From: Burkholderiaceae bacterium 26
Lineage (GTDB): Bacteria > Pseudomonadota > Gammaproteobacteria > Burkholderiales > Burkholderiaceae
Assembly: GCA_000955795.1 (NCBI GenBank)
Contig: JYOB01000006.1
Location: forward strand, 124,001-188,000
Length of the DNA: 64,000 nucleotides
Direction of reading: 5' to 3'
Position numbers and translations under genes: made by a program. The notes beneath the pieces are model-generated. The model saw only the letters and a program-made list of their open reading frames with translations. It did no database searches and was not told the DNA's origin. Of this stretch, positions 39,257 to 48,573 are shown piece by piece (position 1 is the stretch's first letter; each line of letters opens with the position of its first letter).

Positions 39257-40408
39257 ATGACAGGTCGCAACGCTGCGTTGCGCAGCGCCATTGCATGCGC
39301 GTGGCTGGCGGGGTCGTTGCTGGCGTCTGGCCAGACGATGGCCGAACCGGGCATCACCGACACCAAGATCGTCATCGGCCAGACCGCCGGCTTCACGGGC
39401 CCCGCCGGCGAGCAGGTCAAGGAGATGACGCAGGGCGCCAAGCTCTACTTGGATGCCGTGAACCGCGCGGGCGGCGTGAATGGACGCAAGATCGAGCTGA
39501 TCTCGGAAGACGACGGCTTTGATGCGGCCGCCTCCAAGAAGCACGCGCACGCCCTGCTGGTCGATAAACAGGTCTTCGCCCTCTTCCTGCCGCGCGGCAC
39601 GCCGAATACCGAAGCGATCATGACCGAGGCACGGCCTGTGGGCGCGCCAGTGGTGGCGCCGTCCACCGGTGCTTCAACGTTCTTTGATCAGCCTGATCCA
39701 CTGCTTTTTGTGGTGCGCGCGAAATACCAGGCGGAGATTGCTGAGCTGGTGCATTACTTCGACACGCTGGGCTTGCGCCGTTTGGCGCTCGTCAACGTAA
39801 ACGACACCTTCGGCAAAGACACCGAAATCGGCTTCAACAACGCCACGAAAAAACTGCCCGCCGACGCGCACAGCATCTTCACCGTCGACCGCCTGAAACC
39901 GGACATCGCCAAGGCGACAGCAGACGTCGGCAAGTTCGCGCCGCAAGCGGTGATCCTGGCCTGCCCGGGCACGACGGCGCGCGCCATGATCGAGGCGCTC
40001 AACAAGCAAGGCACGGTGACGCAGATTGCAGCGCTGTCCAACAACGCCGGCTTGGCGTTTGCGAAATCGCTCGGGGCGCTGGGGCGCGGCGTTGTGATCT
40101 CACAGGTGATGCCGTCACCGGTGCGCTCGACCTCGTTGCTGGGCCGGGAGCTGGAATCCAGCGCGAAGTCTGCCGGCGTGACGCCGTCGTACGCCATGAT
40201 GGAAGGCTATGCTGCCGCGCGCGTGCTGGTCGAGGGGATCAAGCGTGCGGGCAAGTCGCCCACGCGGGCCAGCTTTGTCTCGGGGCTGGAATCGGCCGGC
40301 ACGATCGACCTGGGCGGCTTGGAAGTCCACTACGGCCCAAACCTGCGTAAGGGATCGAACTATGTCGAGCTGACGGTGATCGGGCCGAACGGTACCTTCG
40401 TCAAATAG
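39257..40408 (+). CDS. Periplasmic branched-chain-amino-acid-type binding protein (orphan)
   Basis: Protein of 383 residues with a signal peptide (cleavage near residue 29, TMAEP) and a type I periplasmic-binding fold of the LivJ type: IVIGQTAGFTGPAGEQVKEMTQGAKLYLDAVN, GVNGRKIELISEDDGFD, and GGLEVHYGPN near the end. Ligand unknown; the family ranges from amino acids to aromatic acids. ATG 39257 has GGGGGAG upstream. No permease or ATPase gene adjoins it, so it either serves a transporter elsewhere or acts as a sensor partner. Confidence 0.85.
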   Translation: MTGRNAALRSAIACAWLAGSLLASGQTMAEPGITDTKIVIGQTAGFTGPAGEQVKEMTQGAKLYLDAVNRAGGVNGRKIELISEDDGFDAAASKKHAHALLVDKQVFALFLPRGTPNTEAIMTEARPVGAPVVAPSTGASTFFDQPDPLLFVVRAKYQAEIAELVHYFDTLGLRRLALVNVNDTFGKDTEIGFNNATKKLPADAHSIFTVDRLKPDIAKATADVGKFAPQAVILACPGTTARAMIEALNKQGTVTQIAALSNNAGLAFAKSLGALGRGVVISQVMPSPVRSTSLLGRELESSAKSAGVTPSYAMMEGYAAARVLVEGIKRAGKSPTRASFVSGLESAGTIDLGGLEVHYGPNLRKGSNYVELTVIGPNGTFVK

Positions 40409-40574
40409 ATGCGGATGCGCCGCGGTGCAGCCTGCCTCGGCAATTGTTGCACCGCAGGAAATAGCGGTTGCCAGCGAAAACCGCATGAGTACATAAGAAA
40501 ATACTATTTGGAACTCGCATACTGCCTCTACCAGAATGCACGAACTACATGCATGACTGGGATCAATCAGGCGG

Positions 40575-41549
40575 ATGGAACTCCGACAACTCGAAGCGTT
40601 TGCCGCGGTCATGTCGACCGGCAGCGTCACCGCGGCGGGCAAGCTGCTGGGACGCTCGCAGCCCGCCATCAGCCGGCTCATCCAGGATCTGGAAGCTGAA
40701 ATCGGCTATGCCCTGTTCACTCGCGCGGGGCCGCGCGTCTCGCCGACAGAGCAAGGTTTCCTACTGTACGAAGACGTTGAGCACACGCTGATCAGCTTAC
40801 GGCAGATCCGCACGCGTGCCGAAGAAATCGCGCGCGGCGAGGCACGCCCGCTACGCCTGGCAGCGACGTCCGCGTTGGCGGCCGGCTTGCTGCCCGCAGC
40901 CTTGGCCGATGAGCCGGAACTCGCGCAGCACATCCAGATTCGCAGCGCCTCGCCCGAGCAGGTTGTGCACGCCGTGCTGACCGGCGCCGCCGACCTTGGC
41001 CTCAGCAGCCTGCCGCTGGAGCATCGTGGCGTCACCGTACATTGGATCGGGGAAGCGGCGTGCGTAGCTGCCGTGCAGACACACGACCCGCTGGCCGCCG
41101 GCAAGCGCGTGGCATTGGCCGATTGCGCGAGACAGCGGATTATCACGATGCACAACCCATATCGATTGCGCCGACGCCTGGACCAGGCGCTGGCGAAGGC
41201 CGGCGTGGAACCCACCTCGCTCATCGAGACGAATGCCTCGCTGAATGCGCTGACCGCCGTGCGTGCGGGCCTGGGTGTCGCGTTGCTGGAGCCGGTGACG
41301 GCGTACGGCGTGCCAATCGACGGCGTGACCGTACGCCCGATCGACGCCGACATCCCCTTCTTCTTTGGCGTGATTACGCCCGAGGCCAGGCGGCCGTCGG
41401 AGGCGGTGACCTCACTGACCGACGCCCTCGCGCGCGCGGCACAGCGTCTGCTGCCGGACTGCAAGCTGCACGATCCGGCTCGCCATGCCAGCATGCTGCA
41501 GATGGTGTATGGCGAATCCATCAACGAAACCGAAGGCGCGTCCGCATGA
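40575..41549 (+). CDS. LysR family transcriptional regulator
   Basis: Protein of 324 residues. The N-terminal winged helix-turn-helix is clear (MELRQLEAFAAVMSTGSVTAAGKLLGRSQPAISRLIQDLEAEIGY). The effector domain starts near residue 90. The HTH resembles regulators of amino-acid or opine catabolism. AGGCGG lies just before the ATG. Unlike most LysR genes it runs in the same direction as its likely targets and overlaps the next gene by 4 bases (ATGA), so it appears to be the first gene of the operon. Confidence 0.92.
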   Translation: MELRQLEAFAAVMSTGSVTAAGKLLGRSQPAISRLIQDLEAEIGYALFTRAGPRVSPTEQGFLLYEDVEHTLISLRQIRTRAEEIARGEARPLRLAATSALAAGLLPAALADEPELAQHIQIRSASPEQVVHAVLTGAADLGLSSLPLEHRGVTVHWIGEAACVAAVQTHDPLAAGKRVALADCARQRIITMHNPYRLRRRLDQALAKAGVEPTSLIETNASLNALTAVRAGLGVALLEPVTAYGVPIDGVTVRPIDADIPFFFGVITPEARRPSEAVTSLTDALARAAQRLLPDCKLHDPARHASMLQMVYGESINETEGASA

Positions 41550-43045
41550 CCGCTGCACAACAAGACTACGCGCCGAAAGTCACTGGGCTCGCAGCGCTGG
41601 AAGCCCGTTTGCACCAGGATCTCTCCTGGCTTGAACTCCCCGCGAAGGACTGGACGCTGCCACACACGCTAGAGGGTCAACCTGTGCTGGATGTGGCCGT
41701 CATCGGTGGCGGCATGGCCGGCCTGGCGGCGGCGGCATCGCTCAAGCATCTTGGCATCGGCGTGGTGGTATTCGACCGCTCGCCTGCCGGCTTCGAAGGC
41801 CCCTGGGCGACGACGGCGCGCATGGAAACGCTGCGCTCGCCCAAGCAACTGACCGGCCCTGCGCTCGGCCTGCCGGCGTTGACGTTTCGCGCATGGTTTG
41901 AAGCGCAGTTCGGCACCGATGCGTGGGAGGCGCTCGACAAGATTCCGCGCCTGCAATGGATGGACTACCTGCGCTGGTACCGCCGCGTGCTTCAGCTTGA
42001 CGTGCGTAACGATCACTACGTAAAGGCTATACACCCGCGCGTGGATGGCGCCGTCGAGCTGCTGATCGACGCGCCGGGCCAACCGACGCAGCGCGTGTTT
42101 GCGCGCCGCGTGGTGTTGGCCACCGGCCGGGACGGGCTCGGCGGTGCGTCCGTGCCGGACTTTGCGCACCGGCTGCCGCGCCGGTGGTGGGCGCATTCAT
42201 CTGACGAGATGGACTACGGCACGCTGGCCGGCAAGCGCGTCGGCGTGATCGGCGCAGGCGCATCCGCCATGGATTCGGCTGCGACGGCGCTGGAGGCCGG
42301 CGCTGCCAGTGTCGACATGCTGATCCGCCGCCCCGACCTGCCGCGTGTGAACAAGGGCAAAGGTGCCGGCAGCCCGGGCCTGGTGCATGGCCACCTGCAT
42401 CTGCCTGATGCGTGGAAATGGCGCATCCGCCATTACATCAATGTCGAGCAGGTCCCGCCTCCGCGCGGCAGTACGCTGCGCGTATCGCGGCATCCGAATG
42501 CGCGCTTCAATCTCGGCTGCGGCATCCTGGGCGTGGACGAGCACGACGGCGTGCTGCATGTGGCCACCACCAAGGGCGTCTTCCAACTGGACTTCCTGAT
42601 CTTCTCGACGGGCTTTCGCACCGATTGGGCCTCGCGCCCGGAGTTCAGCGCATTGGCACCGCACATCCGCCAATGGCGTGACCGCTATACGCCGCGCCCC
42701 GGCGAGGAAGACGCGGAGCTCGCCGATTCGCCCGACCTCGGCCACGCGTTCGAATTTCGCGAGAAGACGCCCGGCACGCTGCCCGGCCTGTCGCGCGTGC
42801 ATTGCTTCTGCTATCCGGCGTCGGTCACGCACGGCAGCGTATCGGGCGACATCCCGGCCATCAGCGAAGGCGCGAAACGCTTGGCGCAGGGCATTGCCGG
42901 CTTGCTGTATCAGGAAGACATCGACGCGCACTACGCCGCCATCCAGGCCTACGCCGAGCCGGAAATCTTTGGCGATGAATGGACGCCCGCCCCACCGCCC
43001 GGTGTGGAAGCGAATACCACTTCCAGCCAGGAGGCTGCCCGATGA
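41546..43045 (+). CDS. Flavin-dependent monooxygenase-like NAD(P)-binding protein
   Basis: Protein of 499 residues with two Rossmann loops: FAD-binding VAVIGGGMAGLAAAASL near 52-68 and NADPH-type VGVIGAGASAMDSAATAL near 235-252. A LIFSTGFRTDW segment resembles the TGF/TGY signature of class B flavin monooxygenases. The reaction is probably oxygenation or oxidation of the compound imported by the following ABC system; substrate unknown. Its ATG overlaps the LysR stop and its stop overlaps the first permease gene, both by 4 bases. Confidence 0.8.
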   Translation: MTAAQQDYAPKVTGLAALEARLHQDLSWLELPAKDWTLPHTLEGQPVLDVAVIGGGMAGLAAAASLKHLGIGVVVFDRSPAGFEGPWATTARMETLRSPKQLTGPALGLPALTFRAWFEAQFGTDAWEALDKIPRLQWMDYLRWYRRVLQLDVRNDHYVKAIHPRVDGAVELLIDAPGQPTQRVFARRVVLATGRDGLGGASVPDFAHRLPRRWWAHSSDEMDYGTLAGKRVGVIGAGASAMDSAATALEAGAASVDMLIRRPDLPRVNKGKGAGSPGLVHGHLHLPDAWKWRIRHYINVEQVPPPRGSTLRVSRHPNARFNLGCGILGVDEHDGVLHVATTKGVFQLDFLIFSTGFRTDWASRPEFSALAPHIRQWRDRYTPRPGEEDAELADSPDLGHAFEFREKTPGTLPGLSRVHCFCYPASVTHGSVSGDIPAISEGAKRLAQGIAGLLYQEDIDAHYAAIQAYAEPEIFGDEWTPAPPPGVEANTTSSQEAAR

Positions 43046-44025
43046 CAGGTTGGCTAATCCGCCGCATCGGCCAGGCGCTGCTGGTCGTGCTGGTGATGAC
43101 GGTGATCGTCTTCATCGGCCTGCATGCCATCGGCAACCCGGTCGACATCCTGATCGGTCAGGACGTGGACCAGATCGACCGCGCACGCATCATTGCCGAG
43201 CTGGGTCTGGACAAGCCGTTGTGGGAGCAGTACCTGGCCTTCTTAAACGGCGCGCTGCACGGCAATCTCGGCAAGAGCTTCGTCTACAACGAACCGGCCA
43301 TCCAGCTGATCCTGCAGCGCCTGCCGGCCACGCTGGAGCTGGCGTTTTCGGCGCTGATCATCGCGGTGGTGATCGGGGTACCGTTGGGGCTGTTCGCTGG
43401 GCTGTATCCGCGCCATCCGATGTCGCGCCTGCTCATGACGGGCAGCGTGGTGGGCTTTTCGCTGCCGACGTTCTGGGTGGGCCTGATGCTGATCATGGCG
43501 TTCAGCGTGAGCCTGGGCTGGCTGCCTGCGAGCGGGCGCGGCGAAACGGCGCGCCTGTTTGGCATCGAATGGTCGTGGCTGACGCTGGATGGGCTGCGGC
43601 ACCTCGTGCTGCCGGCGGTCAACCTGTCGCTGTTCAAGCTCTCGCTGGTGCTGCGGCTGACCTCTGCCGGCGTGCGTGAGGTGCTGCCGCTGGACTTCGT
43701 GAAGTTCGCGCGTGCCAAAGGCTTGTCGCCGTTGCGCGTGGTGCTGGCGCATGTGCTGCGCAATACGCTGATCCCGCTGGTGACGGTGCTGGGCCTGGAG
43801 CTGGGCTCGACCATCGCCTTTGCGGTGGTGACGGAGAGCATCTTCGCGTGGCCCGGCGCGGGCAAGCTCATTCTCGATAGCATCAACTCGCTGGACCGGC
43901 CGGTCATCGTGTCCTACCTCATCGTCGTGGTGTGCCTGTTCGTGTCGCTCAACCTGATCGTCGACATCCTGTATCGGATGCTGGACCCCCGCGTGCGCGC
44001 GGCTGATAGCGCGGAGGCTGCATGA
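43042..44025 (+). CDS. Dpp-type ABC transporter permease (DppB-like)
   Basis: Inner-membrane subunit of a peptide/nickel/opine-class importer. It has 327 residues with about six membrane segments, the N-terminal signature LIRRIGQALLVVLVMTVIVFI, and the ATPase-contact loop EVLPLDFVKFARAKGLSPLRV. The C-terminal segment ITLVSLN-type DPRVR is typical of DppB. ATG 43042 overlaps the monooxygenase stop by 4 bases. Confidence 0.93.
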   Translation: MTGWLIRRIGQALLVVLVMTVIVFIGLHAIGNPVDILIGQDVDQIDRARIIAELGLDKPLWEQYLAFLNGALHGNLGKSFVYNEPAIQLILQRLPATLELAFSALIIAVVIGVPLGLFAGLYPRHPMSRLLMTGSVVGFSLPTFWVGLMLIMAFSVSLGWLPASGRGETARLFGIEWSWLTLDGLRHLVLPAVNLSLFKLSLVLRLTSAGVREVLPLDFVKFARAKGLSPLRVVLAHVLRNTLIPLVTVLGLELGSTIAFAVVTESIFAWPGAGKLILDSINSLDRPVIVSYLIVVVCLFVSLNLIVDILYRMLDPRVRAADSAEAA

Positions 44026-44947
44026 TGAATACGACATCGCAATCCACGACGGCGACAACGGTGTCAGCCCCGCGCAGGCAATCGCCCTGGCGGCGCGTGG
44101 CGTCGGATTTCCTCGCCTCCAAGGCCGCCATCTTCGGGCTGGTGGTTGTGGTTGTGCTGATTCTGGCCGCGCTGGCCGCACCCTGGATCACGCCGCAGAA
44201 TCCGTACGACCTGATGCAGCTCGACGTGCTCGACTCGCGTCTGCCGCCGGGGTCGCCGGCAGGCACAGGCACGTTCACGTACTGGCTCGGGACAGATGGC
44301 CAGGGGCGGGATCTCTACTCCGGCATCCTCTATGGCTTGCGCATCAGCCTGGGCGTGGGGATCGGTTCTGCAGCCGTGGCCGCCGTGATCGGCACGCTGC
44401 TCGGGTTGATTGCGGCGTATGCCGGGGGCCGCGTCGACAGCATCATCATGCGCACGGTCGATCTGCTGCTGTCGTTCCCGTCGGTGCTGGTGGCCATGAT
44501 GATCCTCGCCTATCTCGGCAAGAGCATCACCAATGTCGTGCTGACGCTGGTGCTGCTGGAGTGGGCGTATTACGCGCGTACGGTGCGCGGGCAAGCCCTG
44601 GTCGAGCGTCGCCGCGAATACGTGGAAGCCGCGCGTTCGCTCGCCCTGCCCGGCTGGCGCATCGCGCTCAAGCACATCCTGCCGAACTGCCTGCCGCCGC
44701 TGATCGTGGTGGGCACGCTGCAGGTGGCGCGCGCGATCACGCTGGAAGCAACGCTGTCGTTCCTGGGCCTGGGCGTGCCGATTACCGAGCCGTCTCTGGG
44801 CCTGCTGATTTCCAACGGATACCAATACATGCTGTCTGGCCAGTACTGGATCAGTTTCTATCCGGGCATCGCGCTGTTGCTGGCGCTGGTGGCCATCAAC
44901 CTGGTGGGCGACCGCCTGCGTGAAGTGCTGAACCCGAGGGCGCAGCG

Positions 44948-44951
<4 letters not shown>
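44022..44951 (+). CDS. Dpp-type ABC transporter permease (DppC-like)
   Basis: Second permease, 309 residues, about six membrane segments. After a Ser/Thr-rich start of about 20 residues come FLASKAAIFGLVVVVVLILAALAAPWI and LGTDGQGRDLYSGILYGLRISL, hallmarks of DppC. The coupling loop reads EYVEAARSLALPGWRI. It overlaps both neighbours by 4 bases (ATGA). Confidence 0.93.
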
Positions 44952-45948
<997 letters not shown>

Positions 45949-45952
<4 letters not shown>

Positions 45953-46950
45953 GCACGCCGCTTGTCGAACTCAAGCAGGTCAGCAAACGCTTTGGCGATC
46001 GCAAAATCGGCGCGGGTGATCGCGTCTTGCAACGCTTCGGCCTGGCACATCCGCCGGCAATCGTTCGTGCGGTCGACGGTGTCGACCTCGCGATCCAGCC
46101 AGGTGAAGTCGTGGGGCTCGTCGGCGAATCGGGCTGCGGAAAATCCACGCTCGGCCGGATTGCTGCCGGCTTGATGCGGCCATCAGACGGTGAGGTACGC
46201 GTTGACGGCAAGGCTGTCGACACGCTCTCCGCAGACGAAGCTCGCGCCGCCCGCCTGAAGATCCAGATGATCTTCCAGGACCCGTATGCGAGCCTCAACC
46301 CGCGCCTGCGCGTGGAAGAGATCGTTGGCGAAGCGGCGCGCGTGCACGGCCTGACCGATCGCACCCACTTTGCCGATTATGTGGCTGCGCAGATGCAGCG
46401 CGCGGGCCTGGACCCCTCCCTGCGCGACCGCTACCCGCATCAGTTCAGCGGCGGCCAGCGGCAGCGCATCGGCATTGCGCGTGCACTGGCGGTGCAACCG
46501 TCGATGCTGGTTTGCGACGAAGCGGTTGCAGCGCTGGACGTGTCGATCCAGGCGCAGATCCTGAACCTGTTCATGGACCTGCGCGAGCAGCTCAACCTGA
46601 CCTACCTGTTCATCAGTCACGACCTGGGCGTGGTGGAGCACCTCTCAGACCGCGTGGTGATCATGTACCTCGGCCGCGTGGTGGAATCCGCAACGGCGGA
46701 GGAAGTCTTCCGCCGCCCGAACCATCCGTACACGCAGACATTGCTGGCGGAGATCCCGCGTCTGTCTGCCCGGCACAAGACGTTCACCGCCATTCAGGGC
46801 GAGATGCCGAGCCCGCTGCACCCGCCCACGGGCTGCCATTTCCACCCGCGCTGCCCGCACGCCATGCCCCGCTGCAAGACCGAAACGCCGACGCTGCGCG
46901 GCATTGCGGTCAACCATATCAGCGCCTGTCATTTGAACGACGCGATCTGA
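45949..46950 (+). CDS. Dpp-type ABC transporter ATPase (DppF-like)
   Basis: Second ATPase, 333 residues: Walker A GESGCGKS, signature FSGGQRQR, Walker [12 protein letters not shown] (Ala-Val replaces the usual Pro-Thr/Val-Ser after Glu) and the tail [15 protein letters not shown]. It has an insert of about 15 residues between the first strand and Walker A region ([17 protein letters not shown]). It follows the other ATPase with a 4-base overlap and precedes the binding-protein gene by 49 bases. Confidence 0.93.
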
Positions 46951-46999
46951 ACGACATTCAATAAGCCAACGATTCCAAAAACAGGAAAAGGGAACCCAC

Positions 47000-48568
47000 G
47001 TGAAACGCCTCCTAGCCTCGTCGCTTGCTGTTGCGCTGTTTACCGCTGCCGGCGCTGTCGGTGCGCAAACGCTGAACATCGCCTTTGCTGATCCGCTGTC
47101 GTCGCTCGATCCGCAGTTGAACAACCACGCCGGCGACCGGTCCGTCGACGTGCATTTCTGGGATCTGCTGGTCGAGAACAAGTGGAACAAGCTGCAGCCC
47201 GGCCTGGCGCTGTCGTGGAAGACGCTGGACCCAAAGACGTGGGAATTCAAGCTGCGCCCGAACGTGAAATGGCACGACGGCCAGCCGTTCACGGCGGACG
47301 ACGTCATCTTCTCGTATCAACGCGCGCGCAGCGTGCCGGGCAGCGTGGCAACGTTCGCGGGCTATCTGCGCACGGTGGAATCGGTAACCGCCAAAGACCC
47401 GCTCACGCTCATCATCAAGACGAACATCCCGAACCCGGACTTGCCGCTGAACCTGGCATCCGTGCACATCGTCAGCAAGCATGTGGGTGAGAAGTCGTCG
47501 ACTGAGGATTACAACGCCGGCCGCGCCGTGGTCGGCACCGGCCCGTACAAGTTCGTTTCGTATGTGCCGGGCGATCGCGTGGTGATGGCGCGCAACGACA
47601 ATTACTGGGGCGGCAAGCAGCTCTGGGAGAAGGTCAACTACCGCTACATCAACAATGCTGCCGCGCGTACGGCCAACCTGCTCTCGGGCGAAGTGGATGT
47701 CATCGACAAGGTGTCGGTGTCGGACCTCGCGCGCTTGCGCCAGTCGCCCAGCGTGAAGGTCTTCGCCTACCCCGGCCTGCGCGTGATGCTGCTGCAGCCG
47801 AGCTTCCGCAAAGGCGAGAACCAGTACATCACCGGCAACGACGGCAAACCACTGCCGAACAACCCGCTGCTGGATGTGCGCGTGCGCCGCGCGCTGTCGC
47901 TGGCGATCGACCGCAAGGCGATCGTCGACCGCATCCTGCAAGGCGCCGCCACCGTCGCCAACCAGTGGATGCCGTCAGACACGTACGGCTACAACCCCGA
48001 TGTGAAGGACATCGCCTACGACCCAGCGCAAGCCAAGAAGCTGCTGGCCGATGCAGGCTTTCCGCAAGGCTTCAACCTGGTGATGCACGTGCCGAATGAT
48101 CGCTACCCGCAAGGCGCCGAGACGGCGCAAGCGGTGGCGCAGTTCTGGACCCGCATCGGCGTGAAGGCACGCGTGGAAGTGGTGCCCTGGTCGGTCTACT
48201 CCGGCCGCGCCAACAAGAATGAATATGCGATGAGCATGCTGGCGTGGGGCAACGGCACGGGCGAGGCGAGCTACGCGCTGGTCAACGTGCTGGCCACGGT
48301 CGACACCAAGAAAGGCCTGGGCGCGTCCAACTGGGGCCACTACAGCAATGCGGCTGTCGACAACGCGCTGAACGCCTCCACTGAAGAATTCAACGTGGAA
48401 AAGCGTGCGGCCATCCTTCGCCACTCCGTCAAGCTGGTGTCGGATGACGTGGGCGTAATGCCGCTGTACCACTACCAGAACGTGTGGGCCGCCAAGAAGG
48501 GCCTGAAGGTAACGCCGATGACGAGCGATCGCACGGCTGCCCAGATGGTCACCAAGGACGGCAAGTAA
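47000..48568 (+). CDS. Periplasmic solute-binding protein, family 5 (Dpp/opine type)
   Basis: Protein of 522 residues with a signal peptide (cleavage near residue 22, GAVGAQ). Family 5 signatures are LNIAFADPLSSLDPQLNNH, LRPNVKWHDGQPFTADDVIFSYQRA and GTGPYKF, and later VRRALSLAIDRKAIVDRIL. It supplies the DppBCDF-like transporter encoded directly upstream. The start is a GTG at 47000 with AGGAAAAGGGA upstream. The ligand is unknown. Confidence 0.93.
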   Translation: MKRLLASSLAVALFTAAGAVGAQTLNIAFADPLSSLDPQLNNHAGDRSVDVHFWDLLVENKWNKLQPGLALSWKTLDPKTWEFKLRPNVKWHDGQPFTADDVIFSYQRARSVPGSVATFAGYLRTVESVTAKDPLTLIIKTNIPNPDLPLNLASVHIVSKHVGEKSSTEDYNAGRAVVGTGPYKFVSYVPGDRVVMARNDNYWGGKQLWEKVNYRYINNAAARTANLLSGEVDVIDKVSVSDLARLRQSPSVKVFAYPGLRVMLLQPSFRKGENQYITGNDGKPLPNNPLLDVRVRRALSLAIDRKAIVDRILQGAATVANQWMPSDTYGYNPDVKDIAYDPAQAKKLLADAGFPQGFNLVMHVPNDRYPQGAETAQAVAQFWTRIGVKARVEVVPWSVYSGRANKNEYAMSMLAWGNGTGEASYALVNVLATVDTKKGLGASNWGHYSNAAVDNALNASTEEFNVEKRAAILRHSVKLVSDDVGVMPLYHYQNVWAAKKGLKVTPMTSDRTAAQMVTKDGK

Positions 48569-48573
48569 GCGCC

